A stretch of 64,000 nucleotides of DNA from Daphnia carinata (Eukaryota > Arthropoda > Branchiopoda > Diplostraca > Daphniidae), in the NCBI RefSeq assembly GCF_022539665.2, contig NC_081337.1:9772679-9836678 (forward strand), read 5' to 3'. Each line of letters starts with the position of its first letter. Within the stretch, counting starts at the first letter, position 1. The notes under the pieces are model-generated. The model was given only the letters and a program-made list of their open reading frames with translations, was not told where the DNA came from and ran no database searches. Made by a program: the position numbers and the translations under genes. This document shows, piece after piece, positions 1 through 11,494 of this stretch.

Positions 1-274
1 AAGAAAAACAAGAAAAGAAAAAGCTTTTATTTTTAGAGTACCGTTCACGTTTTCTTGACGATTGTTTAAAATCGGTCCACTTGTCCACACCCAACGACCC
101 ATCGATCATAGAGTCGTACCGACACCTCAAGATCCTTCCATTTTCGCGATGAGCGTGACCTCGCAGCGTGTACCGTATAACTCTCTAGAATGAATAGTTA
201 AAAAAAAAACAAAAAAAACAAAAACCCTTAGATGAACGAGGAGACTCGAGAAAGAGAAAGGGGCAGTCACGGAG

Positions 275-294
275 CACACACACACACACACACA
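275..294. repeat. (CA)10 microsatellite
   Basis: Ten uninterrupted CA units, continued by CAAACAG. Ordinary dinucleotide slippage tract with no nearby gene signal. Confidence 0.95.
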
Positions 295-684
295 AACAGT
301 CAATTACACGCACACACGGAGTGAACGGCTTGTGCGCAACCTTGAAACTAGGCAGACAAGGTGAAACGAGACGTTTGTATTGAAATGAATTGGAGATTAA
401 GCAAGTCGTTTGCATAAGCTCATCCTCCCCCTTCTTTTTATGTGTTTGTGTGTGTGCAGCTTGTAAAGCATCTACTTGCGATCTTATAGAATTCGGTTAT
501 TTATTGTACATTGTAGATTTTCCCCTTTCCTTTGGGTTTTTATTTTTACCTTTTGCCTGAATGGCTCCATCCATCTACCTACCTCCGACGGGCTGAAATT
601 GATGAGAGCTGCCATAGTAATAATGTGAATTGTGGTCGTATCATCGTTTTGAAAACGAGTTTTCTAGCCATGTTTCCTTTTTTT

Positions 685-704
685 GGGGGGGGAGGGGGGG
701 GGGG
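685..704 (+). repeat. poly(G) tract G8-A-G11
   Basis: A run of eight G, one A and eleven G follows T7 directly. Further G-runs lie just downstream: GGGAGGG at about 717-723, G9 at 784-792 and G6 at about 820-825. The + strand therefore carries five or more G-runs in about 140 bases, enough for one or more intrastrand G-quadruplexes. No coding context is visible. Confidence 0.9.
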
Positions 705-886
705 AATTGCATCGTTGGGAGGGTGATGAAAAGGGAAAAAAAAGAAAAGAAAAAAACTAACATATAGAATAGAGAAAGAAGATGGGGGGGGGACTCCAAT
801 CAAGCAGCATCGTAACGACGGGGGGCCGGCTCGTCTCCAAAGCTGATTAGGAGCCCATTCATCAGTCTATTCATCACGCTGGCAAT

Positions 887-892
<6 letters not shown>

Positions 893-920
<28 letters not shown>
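893..920. repeat. (CT)14 microsatellite
   Basis: Fourteen perfect CT units, read as GA on the minus strand. In arthropods GAGAG is the core bound by GAGA factor, but a bare microsatellite is not evidence of binding. Confidence 0.95.
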
Positions 921-924
<4 letters not shown>

Positions 925-947
925 GAAATATAAAAAAAAAAAATTGA

Positions 948-984
948 GTCGCATCAGTATTACTATCCAATCTCTTGATGCGAC
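948..984. repeat. inverted repeat, 9-bp stem
   Basis: GTCGCATCA at 948-956 is perfectly complementary to TGATGCGAC at 976-984 across a 19-base spacer. It sits just after the (CT)14 and an A-run. A 9-bp stem with this loop size is expected a few times by chance in 64 kb, so function is not implied. Confidence 0.6.
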
Positions 985-2226
985 GACCAAAAATAGCCTA
1001 ACGGTATGCAGTTGTATAGAATTTATCTATACAGGACGTGCGTTGCGTCTTTCTCTAGAAAAAGAAACGTAGTCATTTACCTTTAATATGTAGCAACGGT
1101 CGTACGCAGGGAAGGGAAACGGAATTAAACAAAAATTATCTTTGGGTGTCGTCCTCTCACCTGAAGTTGTGCTGAAATTCTGAGTATTGTTATTGCTTCA
1201 TTGATTTCTTTTGATACGATGTGCAGCGTTCAAAGATCGTGCGGGATCCTCCTTTTGTTTGCTGCGTCGTTAGTGATATTCTATCTTGTGGGAAACTATT
1301 CAATCGTCAAGTCAGGCAGAATATGCATTGCAGTATTAACAGTCGGAGGCGTCGTGAAAAAAAAAAAAAAAACTCGATCGGTAAGCTGCTTTACGAAATC
1401 TCGCGGTTGCGGAAAATGCGATGAAACATTTCTGAGGGCAACGCGAAACCAAAAACAAAAGCAAAATTGTTGTGAGGAGGTAAGGCTCGGTTCGATCGAT
1501 GGAAAAAAGGAAATAAGACGAAGAGGGGGGGGGGGGGAATAAAGAATTGGATTATGTACCGGCAAAACTGGAAGCTTATAAGAGAGAGAGAGAGACTTCC
1601 ACACAGCATCGATGGAAGAGGCAAGCGCGCGTTCAAGGGAACGTTGCCAAAAAGAAGGGAAAGAAGTGAGCTGGATCGTGCTGGAAAGGGCGCAGGGACT
1701 TTGACTTGAAATCAAGAGAAGGGAACAAGGACATAAATCCATAGCTTATATGACATGAAATGGTAAATTACGAAACTTTTTTTTTTTTTCAAGAAAGAAG
1801 TTGAACTCTAACACAGAAAAAAAAAAAAAAAAAAAAAGAAACTTCATTTCACTATCGCGATCCATCTCTTTTACTTTTCTATATCGTCCCGTACAGTGAT
1901 CGCTGCTTCTCCGTCCGGCGTTTTCGCCCTGGATCGATTTTGCCCGGAACGATCGAACATTGAATTTTTTTTTTTTTTTTTTTTTTTGTTCCTTATTTCT
2001 TTTTATTTAAAAAAAAAAAAATATATAGCATAGTTTATATTGGCGCTGCTGAAGCAGCAAACGTACTGCTAGTCCTACACGTCTATGCATCGAGCAAGAA
2101 GCTATAATATATATGGCATCATTAATTCCAGCTGGCTGACATCGATCGGCCTGCATGATGTTTTAATGCCATCCGCCCGTCAGATAATCGATAGCCCATC
2201 ATTACTTGTCTCCCTCTCTCTCTTAA

Positions 2227-2249
2227 TCTCTCTCTCTCTCTCTCTCTCT
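2227..2249. repeat. (TC)11 microsatellite
   Basis: A perfect TC tract preceded by an interrupted one at about 2210-2223. The two probably form one compound tract of about 40 bases broken by TTAA. Confidence 0.95.
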
Positions 2250-2418
2250 TTGCTTCTATATCTTCCCTATTCGTCCGGTCATAACAAACGGCCGTTCAGG
2301 CGGGGGGTGTTTCCAATGGTGGCTCAAGAATGGGAGAAGAAGGTACGATCGAAAAGGGTTGCATTATGTATACAGTCGTGATGCGCACATGCCAAAGTAG
2401 TTAATTGCGTGGGCCACA

Positions 2419-2437
2419 CTCCATCTGTAAGATGGAG
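2419..2437. repeat. inverted repeat, 8-bp stem, 3-base spacer
   Basis: CTCCATCT at 2419-2426 and AGATGGAG at 2430-2437 are perfect complements around GTA. A near-duplicate element (GAATTCGAGC followed by GATGAC) starts four bases downstream and recurs at 2511. No function can be assigned. Confidence 0.6.
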
Positions 2438-3318
2438 GATGAATTCGAGCGATGACAAGTTTGCGAAAGTCTTTGATGATTTGCCCGTTTCCAACAGCAA
2501 CTTCTCGATAGAATTCGAGCAGATGACCTCCCTTTCACATTCGGTGCACATACAGTATGCGTATCGTAATTTATATCAATTATTATGACAATGTGTCTAT
2601 GCTTTGGATTGGCTTTACAGCAGCCCTGTTTTTATTACTAGACAACAGATTCGCCTTTCGTTCTCGTTTAATTGGGCCAATAAAAATGGGGAGACGAGCA
2701 TAACGTAAAAGGAAGTTCCAGGAAAACGATGGAAAGATATCAATGCGAAAGGTCTTTGATGGTAAACAAGTTTTGCTGATGAGGGGCCTGAGAAATTCTC
2801 CATACGAATAGACAACGCATTTATTTTTTTTATTTTAAGACAGAAAAAAAAAAAAAATATGTTATCGTGGTGTGTACGTTATTATACTGCGCTCGTGGGT
2901 CCTCCACCCCCCCAAAAAAAAGAAAAGTCCTAATCAGCTGCCAAGTCGGTAGTCTGCCTCAATTGCTGCTGACATGGGTCCTGTCAAGTTGTTAAACTTT
3001 TTCTTTTTCTCCTTCATTTTTTGATGGCTGACATATTTATTTATAAGACGCGCAATCGATTCAATGCCCTTGCTTTTTCGTGCCATCTTTCTTTTTCTCA
3101 TCCATACCACATCTCTGTTTGCCGCGTTTGCTCACTGGTCCCACTTTGGCCCTATACTGCATAATATGGGCCGGTGTCAGTGTTGCACGTGCCTGTTACC
3201 GATACTCGCAATGTCACTTTGTACGATGGGGGCGCATTATTTTTTCAAGTCACGTTCGATTTTTTTCCCCTCCTTTTCCCGACTATTGGTCCTTTTTCGG
3301 GTAGATAAATAGAGACAC

Positions 3319-3342
3319 GTCAACGAAATCATTTTCGTTGGC
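3319..3342. repeat. hairpin, 10 pairs, TCAT loop
   Basis: CAACGAAA at 3321-3328 pairs with TTTCGTTG at 3333-3340 around TCAT. A G:C pair and a T:G wobble extend the stem outward to 3319-3342. There is no T-run after it, and this is not a bacterial context, so I do not call it a terminator. Confidence 0.55.
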
Positions 3343-5723
3343 TTCGATTGACGAGCAGACAGCCATGCCTACTGTTTTATTAATTGATCCACTCTGTACG
3401 CATTAAAAGTTTCAATCAAATTAGAAGACTCTTCCATGAATGATTAGCCTGCCTGTAATTCCTTTATGGAGTTACTATCAGTTCACTGGGAATCCACGAC
3501 GCTTACGATAGTAACCTATCAAGCCTCAACGTCCAAAACGTTTTCACTTGTGCTCAAGAGCTTAGAAAATGGTGAAAGAAAGCACGAATGAATGATTCAA
3601 TGCGTCCCTGTATTTATTTATTTTTTTTTGTTTTATTATTCCCTTTTTTTTTTTTTTATTCCTTTTTATTTTGGTGATGCAGTCGTTTTTACGATGGCCG
3701 ACCAAGCGCGTTCTATTGGGTATTCACGACCGAGCTTTTCTTCGTTGGGCCATTTATTTTCTGTTTGATAGAGAAGGTCCTTTTTGGCACCGACTTGGTG
3801 AAAAAAATAAATAAAGAAAAAAAAAAAAAAAAAAAAAGAGGAAGGGACTAGTACATTTTGGCATGTGTCGACCAAATAAAAAAAAACGGCCTCTACCGCC
3901 CGCTGCCCGTGCGGCCCGGACGGACCCTCACGTCTCCCCCATTCTCGCAATCTTATTTGAGCTCTATGTAATTTCCTAGCACTACTCTAACTTTTTTTTT
4001 TTTTTTTTTCTTTTCATAACTAAATCCTATCTGCACTTTAGTTTAAGTATTTAGCAAAGGGGGAAACGAAAGACTCCCAGCCGCAGTAAAAATATTTATC
4101 AAAACATTCCAGGAAATTTTGGATCGGCAGCTCGCCTCTTTAGATGGCCGCATTGATTCGTTGTGTGTGTCAGTCTGGACTTGTACAATAACAAAGTGAA
4201 TCTCCTTGCGTAAACGATGCTCGTCACGGATCATGTCCGTTTTTTTTTTTTTTTTTCGTCATTTTGCAATCGAAGAGAATCGACATTCCCTGAAAAAAAA
4301 ATAAAAATAAAAAATGTTTGCGTGCATACCCATTTCGGGCGGACGGACTCACACGCGTTCACGCCATACCGGCTGCGTGTATCCGCACACACGATGGAAT
4401 GAATCGACAAAATTTTTTTTTTTTTTTTGTTTGGCACTCCTGGTTTATTTTATTTTATTTTTTTTTATGTACTACTACTTCGTCAATGTTTTGAATATGC
4501 GTTTATTCAAAACTCGCCTTTTTTTTCGTCTTCTTCTTGTATGGTTGTTATCTTTTTTTTTTTTTTTTTCCTGAACCCGTCCCATCCAACGTCACCCCTA
4601 ATCCGATCGTAAAAGGACCTAAAACTCGGTCGTTTCGTTTTGTCCTCGAGTGTTGGTGAGATGGAGCGGACACAAAAGACGTGAACTGCCCTTTTCTTTT
4701 TTTTTTCTTTTCTCTCTCTCTCTCTCAGGGAAAAAAAAAAAGAGGAGTCTGTGGTGGTCGTGAATGGATTCTTTTCTCTTCTATAGGACTCGTTTGATGG
4801 CCTTCGAAACGGCCGTCGACGATAACGTCGATGGCGGTGACAGTGGCAGGCAAGCCGCCACAGTCCCGCAATTCGAACTGTGCCAATATGGAAAGCTCAT
4901 CTCGCCCAGTTGAATGAAATTTGTTTTTTTTTTTTTTTCTCTCTTTTTTTGGGACATTTTGTGGCCGACGAAGATGCTGAAACTTGCCAGAGTTCCAAAC
5001 TCGTACACTGTTTCACCCGATTTGGTCTTGAAATCAATAAGAAAAAAGCTAAAAAGGATGCAGAGGAAGACGAGGGCCAAAGGAAAAGAAGCTTCGTGTT
5101 CCGGTCGTTTATTTTCTGCCTGGAACAGGGAATAAATAGCGATCCATTCGATTTGCTAACGAAAAGGCAGGCAGCGCTTCTTTCCGCCCATTTCCTCACA
5201 AATGTAGTGCCAGTCTGTCTTTCTTTCGATGGGCTCTCGGTGTTTTTTTTTCTTTTTTGCATCGATTCCAAACTACGTCAACGTACCGTCACAGTTATTC
5301 GTGCAGCTTCAATCTTTTTGTTTAATCAATTGAATGAACAGCTGATTTGAAAGAACCAGTCGTTCAAGTCAGGTTCATAATATCGTGTACCAATATCATG
5401 ATAATCTTTCGTACAGTCTCGTCGTATTTAAAAAAAAAAAGAAACTGCATTTGAAAAGAAAATCAACATTTTTCGCATCGTCTTCGGTGACGAAGAAACC
5501 CATCGTTCCATCAGTTTTTTTTTTATGCTGATGTTTTTTGTCTTTCTTTGAAAGCGATTTTTCTCGAATTTTTTTATTTATTTTTTTTTTCCGTCTTGGT
5601 TCTCCGACACGGGATGATAACTATCATCCAAATATCCTTTAATAACACGAATGATGAGTCGTAAAAATTCGAGCGAAGTATAGATGAGGATGACGAGGAG
5701 AAGGAAAGAAAATACAAAAGAAA

Positions 5724-5728
<5 letters not shown>

Positions 5729-5760
<32 letters not shown>
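5729..5760. repeat. (TA)16 microsatellite
   Basis: Perfect TA tract of 32 bases. A shorter TA tract follows at about 5839-5851 in the same AT-rich stretch. Such tracts can extrude cruciforms and often vary in length between individuals. Confidence 0.95.
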
Positions 5761-5763
<3 letters not shown>

Positions 5764-6666
5764 ATTTCTTTCTTCAAGCAAAACGGCCTTGTTCCTTAAG
5801 GTCTCCTGCGTAACACTCGTTATGTATTATACAGCCAGTATATATATATATACATATTTTTTTTTAAACCCATCTCTTTCTCAACTCATCGACCTTACCC
5901 CTCGTTTGAGCATCGTTAAATTTCTGGGTTTTCTTTTTTTCATATGCTGTTCATCTCTTTACGTTTTTATATGTTATTTATTTAATATTTTTATTATTAC
6001 ACTAATCATAGAGATAGTGTACATAATATATTTATCGAACATATCTATATGGAAAGCTGCATAAATATGAGGTCTCGGAATCATGCACTGCCTAAGCTAA
6101 ATGTGTTGCATCTACGTATTTTATTGAAAGAAAGGAATCAATTCTTTTCCCTTTGACTGGGGAAAGGAAAGAAAAAAACAAATCAAGTTTAAATGATGTC
6201 CTACACGCCTTATCGTATCCTTAGTTCGCATTTTTACGGCTCTATATATATTTGTGTGGTAGGTCGTTGTGTGTGTGTCTATATTCGCGTGCATGTGTGC
6301 ATACATGAAACGCGTAATAAAAAAGAAAAATATGAAAAACAGGCAAAACCAACCAAACAGAAAACAAAATTTACGTCGGAGAAAAGTATTTAAAAAGGAA
6401 CACAGTGGTGGTGGTCTGTCGGTCTCAAAAGTTTTTCGTTCATTTTTTATTTCAGCAAAAAAAAAAAAAAACATGTATAATATATGGTTGATATATTTAC
6501 TGATAGCTAAAGTCCGCAGCAATTTCTACGAGTATGTGGCAAATGTTGAAGCAACTTGACACAGCAGCAGCACCCACTCAATAATAAATTTCGGGCAAAG
6601 AAAAAAAAAAATAAATAATAATAAAAGAAGAAAAGAAAACTGCAGTTGGAGAAGGCGAGAACAGAG

Positions 6667-6670
<4 letters not shown>

Positions 6671-6709
<39 letters not shown>
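6671..6709 (+). repeat. (GA)19 microsatellite in a polypurine tract
   Basis: Nineteen GA units followed by GGAGGAAGAAGACGAGGA. The sequence from about 6598 to 6728 is mostly purine on the + strand. Long homopurine mirror tracts can form intramolecular triplexes (H-DNA), and GAGAG is the known core of arthropod GAGA-factor sites. No adjacent promoter or exon is seen, so a regulatory role is only possible. Confidence 0.9.
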
Positions 6710-6712
<3 letters not shown>

Positions 6713-8449
6713 GAAGAAGACGAGGAATTATGACATCATAAAAAGCCAGTTGACTGGTTGAGAAATTTTCTGAAATAGCCTCCCGAGTTAACGGGGGCGA
6801 CGACGAGGACGAGGACGACGAGCGTGCAGTGCATTCGAAGTTTTCTCTTTATTTTATTTTTTTTTTTTGTGTGTGTATGTATGTGTGTGTGCCTGTGCAT
6901 GTGGGCTGGTCTCTTGAGGCGGGGAGGTAAAGTTCGGGCTATCAAAAACACATGAAAAATGTCCCTTCTTTTTTTTCCATCCGTACGCCTTGGCCGCACT
7001 TCCTCTATACACATTACCCTCCGATGTTGTCCCTCACTGTACTACTCACGTTCATCCCCTTCACCCCGTTATTATAATTTTTTTTTTTTTTTATATCTTT
7101 TTTTTTTTTTTTTTTTTTCTTTATTTTTATTTAACTCTTTCGTGACGATTTGTAACCATCTCCGGTCCGTGAAGCGAAAAACGCGCACCCGCTGCAAACA
7201 CGAGCACTTTCATTACCCAATCGTTACATACGCGTACACCGGTTTTTTTGTTTTTGTTTTTGTTTTTGTTTTTTTTTTTCTTCTTCTATTTTTATGAATC
7301 TCTTTTCTAACAGTTGCACGAACAAACGAAAGGCGGGAGGTTGTACTTGTTACCACACTATGCAAGAGTTCCTTTTATTGGTACTATAGTTTTGTTTTTT
7401 CGTGAAGAGAAGAGAAACAGCGCACCCTATCAAATTGCTTATTCAGCTTTTTTTTTCCTTTTTGTCCTCTTTGTGTGTCCTGCGGGCCTGATGTGTGCCA
7501 AGACGACCGTGCAAAGCTAGTAAAAACAGAGGCCGTTTTTCTTTTTTCCCTTCTTAAAGCTGCCGTAAGTATTTACTTAGCTAGCCAGTAGCCGTTTCGT
7601 TTGCTGCATCATTCCGATTCACGTATATATATACACAACGACGGATAGCGTGAGCTGTTGAGACATTTCGTGCTGGCCAACGTTTCCTCAGTTTCATGAT
7701 CGACACCACCAAAGAGGCTAGAAAAAAGGGGGCCTTTTTTTTTTTTTTTTTTTAGTTGTTGTTGTTGTGGTTCTCTACTGTTTGCCCTATGTAGAACGAT
7801 AGCTCAATGTACATCGGCACGGTGGAACGTTCGTCTGCGTGTGTATGCACGCGTATGTGTGTCGGCCTACATCTGGCTCTCGTCTTTGCTATCCTCCCCT
7901 CTCACACCAGTTCTGAACACTTTTCAGATGAACGACCAGCATAAGAAGGAAAAAAAAAAAAAAAAAAAAAAACTTTATCGACGCTTTTTTGTTTAGAAGA
8001 AACGATGCGTTCTCGAATTTTTTAAGTCTTAGATGAGAGTTTCATTCCCCCCGCTGTTTTGTTCTACAGTTTTATTACGGACACATCCAACAGTTGCGTA
8101 TCGTTCGTAATTGCCCAACTTTAATGACAAGGGACTGTGACAAAGACTCGTTTGACAAAGTCATCAGGGTAAATCAAGAAATAACTCCTTTCAGCCTCCC
8201 CCACCTCGGCTCTTCTTCTCCCCATTGTAAGTTTGGAAACGTAGAACTATGTCAACGATGCTATAGTGTACGGACGACTATGAACGCGTGCACCGACGGC
8301 ATCTAAATCAAGTGAGACAAGTACAAGAGGGGCGGATAAAGAAAAGAGGGACAAATAAGAAAAAAAAAAAAAAAAAAAAAAGCAAAACAAAATAAAATCT
8401 ATTGATTGTTGGACGAGATTTGTCGTGGAGGACAACCGCGCGCACGTCC

Positions 8450-8482
8450 CGCTCACGACGCAGTTTTTTCTGATCGTGAGCG
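8450..8482. repeat. inverted repeat, 9-bp stem
   Basis: CGCTCACGA at 8450-8458 is the perfect complement of TCGTGAGCG at 8474-8482 with a 15-base spacer rich in T. It is GC-richer than most inverted repeats here. Function unknown. Confidence 0.6.
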
Positions 8483-9026
8483 TGAATTTATTCCTATACC
8501 TGTGCGCACTTGGGGGCGATAGTCATCATTCGGGCTGGTGTCACGAAGAAAAATCTAGAAATGTATTGTCGCGCTGACTGGACTAGCCAACCAGTTCAAC
8601 AGCTGATCCATATCGCATTCGGTCCTTTACATTCTATATATATAGCGTCTTGATATTTTTATCGTTTTTTTTTTTTTTTTCTTTCTTGATTGTGTAACTG
8701 TCCCAGTGTTAAATGCGAAGTACGGCACATGTTGTGTACACGCCTTCGCCCATCGTGTGCATCAGATAGAACCGATTCACGACCCCTTTTCCAACTCATT
8801 TCCTACCTCAAAAGGAGCTGACGTGATGTATGCACAACGAGAGAGGTCCAATGAATTTGGCCAAGAGGATTGGCGCTTCGATTGCGATGAACAATTCATT
8901 GCCCTTTTGGAATACATTCATATCGTCGAAAGATGTGTAGAAATCGAACGGAGAAAAAAAAAAAAAAAAAGTCCCGTGTCGTATGCGTTTATCAAAGATG
9001 GTGCTCAGCATCGTGAGTAGATGTTT

Positions 9027-9042
9027 GGGGGGGGGGGGGGGG
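9027..9042 (+). repeat. G16 tract
   Basis: Sixteen consecutive G, the longest G run on the + strand. Base-exact length in an assembly is unreliable for such runs. Confidence 0.9.
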
Positions 9043-9322
9043 AGTGATAGAAGGAAAAAGAAAAGGTTGACGGACGGGCCAAGGTTAGATTTGGTAGTTT
9101 GTTGTTGCGTGCCGCCCAACCGGCTGAGCTTCATCACTACACGTCATCAGAGACGTGTTTTTCTTTCCGTCTGACGGACGCGCGACGGACGGGAAAAAAG
9201 AGAGGTACCGTTTTGAATACGATGCGAAGGCGGATTAGATTCGGTTGACGTGAGGGATTCAAAGACGGAGAAAAAAGAAGTTTACTTTTAAAGTTAAGGT
9301 TTCTTTTCTGTTTGTCAACAAC

Positions 9323-9338
<16 letters not shown>

Positions 9339-9374
<36 letters not shown>
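9339..9374 (+). repeat. T36 tract
   Basis: Thirty-six consecutive T preceded by TTTTC units. It is the second longest homopolymer in the window. It could be a retroposed poly(A) tail in minus orientation, but no SINE or cDNA body or target-site duplication is apparent beside it. Confidence 0.9.
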
Positions 9375-9376
<2 letters not shown>

Positions 9377-9792
9377 CCAGTTCCTTCCAAAAATAAAAAA
9401 AGTTCACACACCAATGAAAATCAATGACAATATTTGAGGAGGAAAAAAAAAAGACCATTTCTATTTATAAAAACAAAAATAATTTTTCTCCTTTCATTTT
9501 TTTTTTCTTTCTCTACCGAACAGACGCTTCTTTTTTTTTTTTTTTTTTTGCGCAACAGTTTTCACACCTGATTAGCCACGTAGTGTCTAGTTCTTTTATT
9601 CTTTTTTTTCTCATTGGTAAAGAGAGAAAGGAATCACCTTCTTTTTTTTTTTTTTTATATATTCTTACACGATACGTGCTAACAAGATAAAGGACCCCTG
9701 AAAGAGCAAGAAAAAAGTAGTAGTCAACGTAGCGGAAAGCAACAGCTGTTAGTCGAGTCAACGAGCAACTTTCTAATCGCACCGAACGGTAT

Positions 9793-9800
<8 letters not shown>

Positions 9801-9823
<23 letters not shown>
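9801..9823. repeat. (AT)11 microsatellite
   Basis: Core AT tract within an interrupted AT/AC stretch of about 9790-9829. An interrupted CAA tract follows at about 9844-9860. Confidence 0.9.
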
Positions 9824-10051
9824 CATATACTAAAAAAAGACGAGCAACAACAACAACAACTCATCGTAGTCTTTTTCGCCTTGGTCTGCCGTTTTAGATT
9901 GTTACAAGTACGCAGCTGCCGTAGCTCCAACGAAAGAGACAACACACGAAGCGAAAAAAAAAAAAAAAAAAATAGAGGACAGTTGATGGCGATGAACTAT
10001 TACGATACCGTGTGCCACTAGCGCGTTTTTTTTTTTTTTTTTTTTTTTTTT

Positions 10052-10632
10052 GAAGACTTAATGTGCGCTTTGACGATATATCACGCTGTCGTATAAGAAT
10101 GCAAAGAGAGGCAGACCAGCTTAAGAGCTGACGAACTATTTTTCAACGTGCGGGCATTGCCCAGTGATGGAAGAAGCCAATGCAGCTGATCGTTTTCTTA
10201 CCTTTACCAAGGAAAGAAAATGGAGAAAGAATAACTTAACCCAGGCTTTAAAAGCTCTTATATAACTCATCATAAATGGAAAGTAAAATAGAGGGAAGAA
10301 AAGAATCTCTTTTTACGATTGAAGACTGCGCGTGTATGCGCATGCCCCAATTCCTCCAGTCTTAATCCATGCACTTAAGAGCGTCGGGACCGCTCCAAAG
10401 TCCAGCGAGTCACTGCTCATGCTTTGCCCATGGTTTATACAATATTATTGGCTTTAACCAGCAGTAGCCAGCCCATAGTCTTTCGTAACTCAGCCAACTA
10501 ACCGATCATTGTGCGACACGTAGTCTCTTCCTGATGCTGTCTTTCATGAATCGTGCGCGTTCAACCGGACGAGAATCCCAACTAAACTGTTTTCTTTATT
10601 GTTTTCGTTTTATACATGAGACCAGCGTTTTG
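10052..10632. other. homopolymer-poor island
   Basis: About 580 bp between T26 and A22 without a single-base run of 8 or more. It contains small inverted repeats (CAGCT/AGCTG around 10121, GGGCA/TGCCC around 10153) and a 7-bp pair AAGACTG (10322) / CAGTCTT (10358) flanking CG-rich sequence. I see no exon, RNA gene or promoter. The higher sequence complexity makes it a reasonable place to test for conservation. Confidence 0.45.
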
Positions 10633-11458
10633 AAAAAAAAAAAAAAAAAAAAAAGAAGAAGTAGGTGAAGTAGGGGATGTAAACAACAATCGAAAAATTG
10701 ACTGTACAAGGTTGGCTGCTCTCCAAGAAAAACCATTTAAAATTCACCTGTATAAATGGGAGAGAAAGAAAAGAAACTTGACGATGTTGATAAAGAAAAT
10801 ATTTCTTGTTGCTGCTGGCGACTGTTGCCGAAGTTCGATGTCATCGCCTATTCAAATCTCTCACCTGCGCTACCCCACTTTTCTTTTTTTTTTTTTTTTT
10901 TTCTCTTTGGCCCCTCTGTTCCTCTTCTTGACTGTTCTTTCTTATCTTCTTCTTCTTCTTTTTTTATTGTGTCCGATAAGGTATTGCCTCTTCGCATCGT
11001 TCGTATAGTCATTTTCTTCTGAAATGTCAGTCGCAGGAATGGCATCGAAGCAAGCCCATCCGCACGGCCGCTTAAGTTTCTCGCTACTTTGGATAATAGA
11101 CACGAGGAGGTGGTAGAATGACCGTCATGTCGGAGCGCCTCATCATCATCACGATTGCACGAGGTGGCTGCAACCGTTGAGGCTGCAACAGCAGCTGGTT
11201 AGTAGTTATTGTCGACAAGATTTTTTCTCTTTCGTTTTTTTTTTTTTTTTGTGTGGAGTCATCGGGTGTGTCCCCTCTTGTCTTCGTTCCTTTTTTTTCT
11301 CCCTTCAACGACGTGGATAACAGACAGAACCTGAGAGTTGAAAGACGAACAACACAAAACATAATAGACAAAAAAAAAAGGGGGGATGATAGAAGATTGC
11401 TCTTTCGTCTTTCTTTCTTTTTTTTTTTTCCTCCTTCCATCATCTTCTTCTCATCTTT

Positions 11459-11460
<2 letters not shown>

Positions 11461-11489
<29 letters not shown>
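11461..11489 (+). repeat. T29 tract ending a polypyrimidine stretch
   Basis: Twenty-nine T close a stretch of roughly 90 pyrimidines starting near 11400 (TTTCTTTC, CCTCCTTCC, TCTTCTTCTC). It resembles an extended splice-acceptor pyrimidine tract, but it is followed by AAATCTCTCC with no AG and no plausible exon. Confidence 0.85.

Positions 11490-11494
<5 letters not shown>

Larger units (their letters stand above)
1..4640. other. non-coding interval, no gene supported
   Basis: No reading frame here resembles a protein; all are short and dominated by homopolymer translation. The interval holds (CA)10, two (CT)n tracts, a (GA)7 tract at 1581-1594, a G-run cluster at 685-826, A21 at 1817-1837, T23 at 1965-1987, A21 at 3817-3837 and T18 at 3992-4009. 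Three short perfect inverted repeats occur (948-984, 2419-2437, 3319-3342), and a 16-base near-direct repeat at 2441/2511. The rest is unique-looking sequence in which I see nothing further. Confidence 0.7.
4641..10051. other. non-coding interval rich in homopolymers and microsatellites
   Basis: Contains (TA)16, (GA)19 inside a purine tract, mixed TG tracts near 6869-6891, (TTTTTG)n at about 7243-7279, T21 at 7098-7118, T19 at 7735-7753, A23 at 7950-7972, A22 at 8360-8381, G16 at 9027-9042, T36 at 9339-9374, (AT)11 at 9801-9823, A19 at 9954-9972 and T26 at 10026-10051. Roughly 5700-6080 is markedly AT-rich. A 9-bp inverted repeat lies at 8450-8482 and a 7-bp one at 9139-9158. GACGGACG occurs three times between 9069 and 9193. 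No gene is supported. Confidence 0.7.

Noticed and set aside
11400-11492. Long pyrimidine tract as a splice acceptor
   Set aside because: No AG follows at a suitable distance, and the downstream sequence is not coding in any frame.
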